This document shows positions 58,827 through 64,000 of a stretch of DNA of 64,000 bases, in pieces; position 1 is the stretch's first letter; every line of letters begins with the position of its first letter. Source of the DNA: Kineococcus xinjiangensis (lineage in GTDB: Bacteria; Actinomycetota; Actinomycetes; Actinomycetales; Kineococcaceae). Under the pieces are notes generated by a model, which ran no database searches, was not told the origin of the DNA, and worked only from the letters and a program-made list of their open reading frames with translations. The translations under genes were made by a program, and so were the position numbers. Location: positions 124,001 to 188,000 of the forward strand of contig NZ_PTJD01000008.1 in the NCBI RefSeq assembly GCF_002934625.1, written 5' to 3'.

Positions 58827-59288
58827 ATGAGCGACGACCAGATCCTGGATCCCCCTTCCCGCCCCGCGTGGTGGCAGGCCGTCGGCGCCGGTGTCCTCGG
58901 CGCCGTCGCGGTCAACCTCGTGCTGTACCTGTTCGCGCGAGCCGCCGGCGCCTCCCTCGCCCTGCCCGACGGCTCCGGGACGCACGTCGTGGGCGTGCCC
59001 GACGTCGTGGGCGCCACGGTGGTGCCGCTGCTGGTGGGCACCGTCCTGGCGGTGCTGCTCTCGCGCCGGTGGCCCGTCCTGCTGCGGGTGGCGCAGGTCG
59101 GCGGCGCCGTGGTGGCGCTGGTGACGGTGGCCGGGCCGCTGACCGGTGACACGGACGCCGCGACCCGCCTCGTGCTCGCCGCGATGCACGTCGTCTCGGC
59201 GGTCGCCGTCGTGGCGATCCTGGAGGGCGTCCACCGCGGCCGGGCAGGGCGGCGACGGACCGGGACGGCGGTGCGCGCCGCCGCGTAG
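58827..59288 (+). CDS. DUF6069-family membrane protein
   Basis: 153 residues, four membrane helices: AVGAGVLGAVAVNLVLYLFA, VVGATVVPLLVGTVLAVLLS, VAQVGGAVVALVTVAG, LVLAAMHVVSAVAVVAILEG. The order fits the DUF6069 family, function unknown. ATG at 58827 lies 6 bases after CAGGGT (leaderless). The C-terminus is basic. Convergent with the P-loop kinase gene, only 8 bases apart. Confidence 0.75.
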   Translation: MSDDQILDPPSRPAWWQAVGAGVLGAVAVNLVLYLFARAAGASLALPDGSGTHVVGVPDVVGATVVPLLVGTVLAVLLSRRWPVLLRVAQVGGAVVALVTVAGPLTGDTDAATRLVLAAMHVVSAVAVVAILEGVHRGRAGRRRTGTAVRAAA

Positions 59289-59296
59289 TGCGGGGT

Positions 59297-59806
59297 TCAG
59301 GCCGCGCGCACCCGCTGCACGAGCTCCGCCGAGAGCTCGTGCAGCGGCCGGCGGGAGTCCAGCACGAGCCGGGGCTGCGGCCAGTCCGCGAACGCGTCCC
59401 GGCGCGGGCGCACCGACTCCCACGACGGCTCGGGGAACCCCTGGAGGTCGCGGCGGCGCCCCTCCAGGCGCCGGCGGTGCAGCTCCTCGTCGGGGCAGCG
59501 GACCTCCACGAAGTGCAGCGGTGCCGCGTGCTGCGCGGCGAGGTCGCGGAACGCGTCACGGGCCTCGGGCGCGTCGTTGACGGCGTCGACGAGCACCGGC
59601 TGACCCAGCGCGAGGAGTTCGCCCGCCAGGGCGTGGACCACGGAGTAGGCGGCCAGGCCGGTGCGCTGCCCGCGGTCGATCCCGGCCCGCCACAGGGCCG
59701 CCTCCACGGGATCGACGGAGAGGACCGCGGCGGGCAGGTCCCGGGCCGCGGCCTCGGCGACGGCGCTCTTGCCGGCACCGGGCGGCCCGCACATCACGAT
59801 CAGCAC
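59297..59806 (-). CDS. P-loop AAA/kinase-type ATPase
   Basis: 169 residues. Walker A MCGPPGAGKSAVAEA begins at residue ~5. VLVDAVNDAPEARDAFRDLA and VEVRCPDEELHRRRLEGRRR (lid Arg residues) place it with small-molecule or zeta-toxin-like kinases of the AAA_33 group. The phosphate acceptor is unknown. GTG at 59806 is chosen because GGGAGGG lies upstream; a GTG at 59869 would add a Pro/Arg-rich extension before the P-loop. Confidence 0.78.
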   Translation of the reverse strand: MLIVMCGPPGAGKSAVAEAAARDLPAAVLSVDPVEAALWRAGIDRGQRTGLAAYSVVHALAGELLALGQPVLVDAVNDAPEARDAFRDLAAQHAAPLHFVEVRCPDEELHRRRLEGRRRDLQGFPEPSWESVRPRRDAFADWPQPRLVLDSRRPLHELSAELVQRVRAA

Positions 59807-60012
59807 CCCCGCACCCTCCCCGGGACCGCGGATCGCCACAACCCCGTGGGCCCGGGGCCGGTTCGGCACGGACAGCGCGATCCAGGGTGATCACCCCTCG
59901 TGAGGGCGCGTGACTCAGAGCGGCACTACAGTGCGACTCCCCCGTGGCCGGCGCCCGGGTGAGCCCGTCATCAGTGCTGCCCGGCGGGCGACGGCCGCGA
60001 GAGGCAGGTGCG

Positions 60013-63000
60013 ATGCGCGAGACACCGGGGAACGCGACACCGAGCCGGGGGCTGCTCCTCGTCCTCCTCGCGGCGCTCGTCTTCGCCGCGCTGCTCCTGG
60101 CCCTCCCCGACGACTCCGCCGCCGCCGTCGTGGGCAGCAGCGCCGGGCTGGTCGCCGCCGCCGGCACCTTCGCCGCGCTGGCCGTCCAGCGGGCACGGCG
60201 GGAGGGGCCCCGTCGGGCGGCGGGACGACGGCGGTGGGGATGGCTGCTGCTGGCCGCCTCCGGCCTCGCCTTCGCCGCCGGGCAGTGCGCCTGGGCAGTC
60301 CAGCAGCTCACCGACGCCACGGTCTCCTTCCCGTCGTGGGCGGAGGCCCTGTTCCTGGCGCAGTTCCCCCTCACCGCCGCGGGCGTGCTCTGCCTGGCCG
60401 CGGGCTCCATGCCCGTCACCTCCGGCGCGAGGACGGTCCTCGACGCCCTCCTCACGGTGACCGCGCTCCTCCTGCTGTCGTGGGACCTCGCGCTGGAGCC
60501 CGCCTACCGGTCCCAGGCCGGCGCCGGGATCGCGGCGCTGGCCGTGGCGGTGGCCTACCCCCTCGCGCACGTCGCGGTGCTCAGCCTCATCGCGGCGGTC
60601 GCGGCGCACAGCGGCCGCTTCGGGCGCGAACTCGGGTTCCTCGGCGCCGGGATGGCCGTCTCGGCGGTGACGTACACCGCCTTCGGCTGGCTCGTCTACG
60701 GCGGCGCGTACTCCTCGGGTGCGCTCGTCGACGTCGGCTGGGTCCTCGCCTTCGGCCTCATGGCGCTGGCCGCCCGCGGAACCGTCCCCGCCGGGGACGC
60801 GCTCAGCGCCGGACGCACCTCCCCCCGGGCCGCCTGGCGAGCCCCCGCCGTCGTCCCGCTGTCCCTCGTGGCCCTCTCGATGCTCGTCTCGATGGTCGAG
60901 CTGCACCTGTCGTCACGGATCGACGTGCTCCAGGTCTGGCTGGGGGTGGCCGTGGTGGGGCTCCTGCTCGCCCGGCAGGGACTGTCGCTGCGGGAGAACG
61001 CCGCCCTCACCCGCCGGCTGGAGCAGCGGGTGGCCGAGCGCACCGCCGAGCTCCTCGCCAGCCGCCGGCGGTACCAGTCCGTCCTCGACAGCGTCCACGA
61101 GGTGATCGTCCAGGCGGACGCGCACGGGCGGGTGCTCTTCCTCAGCCGCGCCTGGGAGCACCTCACCGGCAGGCCCCTGGACGAGCCGGTGGGACGGCCG
61201 CTCGCCACCCTGGCCCACCCGGAGGACGCGGCGGTCCTCGAGGGGGCCGCCGCCCGCGCCCTGCGGACCGGGGCGCCCGCGCAGGCCCGGGTGCGCGTCG
61301 TCGACAGCGCCGGCTCCACCCGCTGGACGGAGGCGTCGCTGCACCCGGCGCGGGAGGCGCGGGGCGCCGAGGCCGCGCTGTCCGGCACCCTGCGCGACGT
61401 CACCGACCGCATCCGGGCCGAGGACGCCCTGCGGGAGAGCGAGGAGCGCTGCCGGCTGCTGCTGGAGTCCACCGGGGAGGGCATCTTCGGCCTCGACCTC
61501 GCCGGGCGCTGCACCTTCCTCAACGCCGCCGCCGCCACCATGATCGGGCGCCCGCCCGAGGAGGTGCTCGGCGTCCCGCTGCACTCCCTGGTGCACCACA
61601 CCCGCGCGGACGGGACCCCCCACCCCGAGGAGGAGTGCCCGGTCCTCCCCGAGGCGCGGGCGGGACGCGGCTGCCACCTCGCCGAGGAGCTGTTCTGGCG
61701 CTCCGACGGCACCTCCTTCCCCGTGGAGATCAACGCCCGGCCGGTGCTGAAGCACGGGGACGTCTCCGCGGTGGTGGTCACGTTCACGGACGTCACCGGC
61801 CGTCGCGCCGCGGAGGACGAGGTGCGCCGCCGCGCGCTGCACGACCCGCTGACGGACCTGCCCAACCGCACGCTGCTGGCCGACCGGCTGGAGCAGGCCC
61901 TCGCCGGGACCCGGCGCAGCCGCACCCCCACCGCGCTGATGGTCCTCGACCTCGACGGCTTCAAGGACGTCAACGACCGCCACGGGCACCCCACCGGTGA
62001 CGAGCTGCTACGGGAGGTCGCCGCGCGCCTCACCGCGCCCGGCCTGCTGCGCGCCCAGGACACCGTCGCCCGCCTCGGGGGCGACGAGTTCGCGGTGGTG
62101 CTCCCCGCCCTCGGCGGCGCCGAGGACGCCCAGCACGTCGCCGCGAAGGTCCTCGCAGCCATCACCGAACCCGTCCGCGTCGCCACCGGCCTGCTGCGCG
62201 TCGGGTGCAGCCTCGGCATCGCGGTGGCACCGGACGACGCGGCGGACCCGCAGAGCCTGCTCCAGCGCGCCGACGTGGCCATGTACCTCGCGAAGGCGCG
62301 CGGCGGCGGCGCGGCCCGCTACCACGCCGAGCACGACCGCGCCCGGCTGCACCGGCTGGAACTGGCGGACGAGCTGCGCGAGGCCATCGGCGAGGGGCGG
62401 CTCGACCTGCACTACCAGCCCATCGTCGACCTGCGCTCCGGCCGCACCGCCCACCTGGAGGCGCTGTGCCGCTGGCACAGCCCCGAGCGGGGCAGCGTGC
62501 CCGCGCAGACGTTCGTCGACGTCGCGGAGGAGGCGGGGCTGATGGGCGCCCTCACCGCCTACGTCCTCGGCGAGGCGCACCGGCAGAGCCAGGCGTGGCG
62601 CAGCGCCGGGCTGGAGGTCACCGTCGCCGTCAACCTCTCCGCCAGCACCCTGCACGAGCCGGACCTCCTCCGGCTCGCCCACGACTGGTGCACCAGCGAC
62701 CCGCCGGCGGGACCGCTGGAGATCGAGGTCACGGAGAGCGCCGTGATGGCCCACCCGGCCCTCGCCGTCGAGCAGCTGCAGCGGCTGGCCGACCTGGGCG
62801 TGCGCGTGTCCATCGACGACTTCGGCACCGGCTACTCCTCCCTCGCGCACCTGCGGGACATGCCCGTGCACGCGGTGAAGATCGACCGCAGCTTCCTCGC
62901 GGGCGCGCGCGGCGGCGCGCGGGAGGAGTCGATCGTGGAGTCGATCATCCAGCTCGGGCACACGCTGGACCTGACCGTCATCGCCGAGGGGGTGGAGACG

Positions 63001-63144
63001 GCGGAGACCGCCCGGCGGCTGTCGGAGCTCGGCTGCGACAAGGCGCAGGGCTGGCACTTCGGCCACCCGGAGCCCGCCGCCCGGCTCACCGCCCGCCTCC
63101 TGGAGGAGGACGTGGTGGTCCCGGACGGACACGGGGTGAGGTGA
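60013..63144 (+). CDS. Membrane PAS-GGDEF-EAL c-di-GMP protein
   Basis: 1043 residues. Nine or ten membrane helices (to ~330), a coiled coil (NAALTRRLEQRVAERTAELL), two PAS domains (~350-475 and ~480-600), GGDEF (RLGGDEFAV near 688, with RAQD as I-site) and EAL (HLEALCRW near 815; NLSASTL, EVTESAV, DDFGTGYSS, DRSF, EGVET). Both c-di-GMP synthesis and breakdown motifs are intact, so PAS signals probably set the balance. ATG 60013 has an AGG-rich stretch upstream. It is a single gene and differs from the other GGDEF-EAL by its PAS pair. Confidence 0.93.
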   Translation: MRETPGNATPSRGLLLVLLAALVFAALLLALPDDSAAAVVGSSAGLVAAAGTFAALAVQRARREGPRRAAGRRRWGWLLLAASGLAFAAGQCAWAVQQLTDATVSFPSWAEALFLAQFPLTAAGVLCLAAGSMPVTSGARTVLDALLTVTALLLLSWDLALEPAYRSQAGAGIAALAVAVAYPLAHVAVLSLIAAVAAHSGRFGRELGFLGAGMAVSAVTYTAFGWLVYGGAYSSGALVDVGWVLAFGLMALAARGTVPAGDALSAGRTSPRAAWRAPAVVPLSLVALSMLVSMVELHLSSRIDVLQVWLGVAVVGLLLARQGLSLRENAALTRRLEQRVAERTAELLASRRRYQSVLDSVHEVIVQADAHGRVLFLSRAWEHLTGRPLDEPVGRPLATLAHPEDAAVLEGAAARALRTGAPAQARVRVVDSAGSTRWTEASLHPAREARGAEAALSGTLRDVTDRIRAEDALRESEERCRLLLESTGEGIFGLDLAGRCTFLNAAAATMIGRPPEEVLGVPLHSLVHHTRADGTPHPEEECPVLPEARAGRGCHLAEELFWRSDGTSFPVEINARPVLKHGDVSAVVVTFTDVTGRRAAEDEVRRRALHDPLTDLPNRTLLADRLEQALAGTRRSRTPTALMVLDLDGFKDVNDRHGHPTGDELLREVAARLTAPGLLRAQDTVARLGGDEFAVVLPALGGAEDAQHVAAKVLAAITEPVRVATGLLRVGCSLGIAVAPDDAADPQSLLQRADVAMYLAKARGGGAARYHAEHDRARLHRLELADELREAIGEGRLDLHYQPIVDLRSGRTAHLEALCRWHSPERGSVPAQTFVDVAEEAGLMGALTAYVLGEAHRQSQAWRSAGLEVTVAVNLSASTLHEPDLLRLAHDWCTSDPPAGPLEIEVTESAVMAHPALAVEQLQRLADLGVRVSIDDFGTGYSSLAHLRDMPVHAVKIDRSFLAGARGGAREESIVESIIQLGHTLDLTVIAEGVETAETARRLSELGCDKAQGWHFGHPEPAARLTARLLEEDVVVPDGHGVR

Positions 63145-63232
63145 GGGACGGCCGGGGCCCGCGCGGGCCCGCGGACGATCCCCGGTCCCGCCACGAGGGG
63201 CGGGCTGCGACCGTCGTGGATACCGTCGCGGC

Positions 63233-63511
63233 ATGAACCGCACCGCACGCGCAGTCGACGCCGCCATCGGCATGTACCAGCGGCGGATCTCCCCGCGCAA
63301 GGGATGGTCCTGCGCCCACCGCGTCGCGCACGGCGGCCCGTCGTGCTCCGGCGCCGTCCGCGACGCCGTCCGCTCCCGGGGCGTCCTCGGCGGTGCGGGG
63401 TTCAGCGTGCTGCAGTTCCTCGCGTGCTACCGCGCGGCCTCGATGCTCATGGGGACCGAGGTGCGCGGGGTGTGCTGCTGCGGGCCGATCCCCATCCCGT
63501 TCCGGTTCTGA
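63233..63511 (+). CDS. Divergent YidD-like protein
   Basis: 92 residues. MYQRRISPRKGWSCAHRVAH then GGPSCSGAVRDAVRSRGVLG follows the YidD order (YqxxISPxxGxxC...SCS...A...G), but the usual RFYPTCS box is changed and the C-terminus ends GVCCCGPIPIPFRF with three consecutive Cys. YidD helps insert membrane proteins with YidC; no yidC, rnpA or rpmH lies here, so this is a paralogue, possibly with another job. ATG lies 6 bases after TACCGT (leaderless). Confidence 0.75.
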   Translation: MNRTARAVDAAIGMYQRRISPRKGWSCAHRVAHGGPSCSGAVRDAVRSRGVLGGAGFSVLQFLACYRAASMLMGTEVRGVCCCGPIPIPFRF

Positions 63512-63537
63512 GGGGCGGCTGCCGGCCGGGCCGCCCC
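63512..63537. terminator. Short hairpin between convergent genes
   Basis: GGGGCGGC (63512-63519) pairs with GCCGCCCC (63530-63537) across a 10-base loop, between the YidD-like and dhaL stops. Confidence 0.5.
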
Positions 63538-63545
63538 CGCGGCAC

Positions 63546-64000
63546 CTACCCCGCGACCGCCGCGAACACCCGCGCCACGGCCTCCGCGCCGGGGTCGGCC
63601 ACGCCGTCCAGGTGCGCCTCCCCGACGTAGGAGGAGCGCCCCGCGCGGGCCCGCCGCATCCCGGCCGTCGCGTCGGCGCCCTTCCGCGCGGCCTCCGCCG
63701 CCGCGGCAGGTCCGCCGTCGGCCAGGGACCGCAGCGCGGGCAGCAGCGCGTCGAGCATCGTCCGGTCACCCTCGCCCGCGCCGCCGTAGCGGGACATCGC
63801 CTCCGCCCCCGCGAGCAGCGCGGCGGCCACCCCGCCACCGCGGGCGGACTCCGCCGACGCCCCCGCGCACAGCACCGCCAGCAGCACCCCGCTGGAGCCG
63901 CCGACCGCCGTGGCCAGCACGTCGGACAGGCGGTCCAGCAGCGCCGCGCGGTCCGCCAGCGGCAGGGCGTCCAGCTCCGCCTCCACGCGGCGGGCCGCCC
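63546..64000 (-). CDS. dhaL: Dihydroxyacetone kinase subunit DhaL (N-terminus outside window)
   Basis: About 150 C-terminal residues are visible and the frame stays open to the window edge. VGGSSGVLLAVLCAGASAES, GEGDRTMLDALLPALRSLAD and RAGRSSYVGEAHLDGVADPG are DhaL signatures of the ADP-binding subunit, which phosphorylates dihydroxyacetone together with DhaK using a PEP-dependent DhaM or ATP. The GDADHG metal motif must lie beyond the edge. dhaK is expected upstream, outside the window. Confidence 0.85.
   Translation of the reverse strand, partial: AARRVEAELDALPLADRAALLDRLSDVLATAVGGSSGVLLAVLCAGASAESARGGGVAAALLAGAEAMSRYGGAGEGDRTMLDALLPALRSLADGGPAAAAEAARKGADATAGMRRARAGRSSYVGEAHLDGVADPGAEAVARVFAAVAG

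Noticed and set aside
59888-59905. GGGTGATCACCC palindrome as a third copy of the palindromic element
   Set aside because: It shares only GGTGATC with the 49778 element and lacks the arms. It may be a plain operator or chance.

Overview
The window is very GC-rich, with codons ending almost always in G or C. It carries an intact chromosomal backbone of typical high-GC actinobacterial genes: a GTP-type PEP carboxykinase beside a RamB-like regulator, EttA, a short SSB, a LytR-CpsA-Psr protein, a WYL regulator and DUF2510-like and DUF6069 proteins. Many genes start with GTG or ATG placed 6-7 bases after a TANNNT-like -10 box, which indicates leaderless mRNAs. The best guess is a soil or plant-associated actinobacterium close to Kineococcus/Kineosporiaceae. 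That name is an inference from gene content; the sequence does not prove it.

Bases 1-17,900 are chromosomal backbone. They hold the 3' part of a surface protein with cell-wall-binding repeats, a RamB-like regulator divergent from pckG, an alpha-glucosidase, a secreted rhamnogalacturonan lyase, an oxidoreductase, acyl-CoA thioesterase II, and a sulfur cluster. In the sulfur cluster cysDN faces a TauE/SafE-type exporter, and each transcript appears to open with a leaderless small ORF. The exporter's leader is a cysteine-rich attenuator-type peptide. CysN is fused to an APS-kinase domain that has lost its P-loop. ettA, ssb and a tRNA-Arg(TCT) close this section.

Bases 17,990 to about 33,200 are accessory DNA next to the tRNA. 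An actinomycete integrative and conjugative element (AICE) core reads leftward: DUF6284-like protein, small membrane proteins, a TraB/FtsK-type translocase, a primase-polymerase, an ATPase, Xis and Int. Most of the junctions are 4-base start/stop overlaps. A divergent XRE-DUF5919 regulator sits at its right. Three clusters of short repeats (GTGACGG, GTTAGCG, GTCCC) occupy its few non-coding stretches. Beyond lie a HAD phosphatase, two-gene sets of unknown function, and an IS110-family element. The 251-bp segment upstream of that transposase, where a bridge RNA would be encoded, is tandemly duplicated. A decayed stretch ends the section.

Bases 33,200-52,900 return to backbone: a phosphoesterase divergent from a NarL-type two-component system, a membrane protein, a c-di-GMP GGDEF-EAL protein preceded by a decayed EAL paralogue, an LCP enzyme, an alpha/beta hydrolase with a divergent ArsR-like regulator, a GAF-PP2C phosphatase, a LacI regulator with a GH10 xylanase (the pair is flanked by two copies of one palindromic element), a DHA2 exporter with a divergent MarR regulator, and a KAS III enzyme.

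Bases 52,900-64,000 hold terC behind a yybP-ykoY-type riboswitch whose last hairpin hides the ribosome binding site, an SDR enzyme convergent with a WYL regulator, gamma-glutamyltransferase, DUF6069, a P-loop kinase, a second and larger PAS-GGDEF-EAL protein, a divergent YidD-like protein, and the end of dhaL. Plant-polysaccharide enzymes (PL11, GH10, GH13) and two c-di-GMP proteins suggest a plant-litter or surface lifestyle; this is inference.
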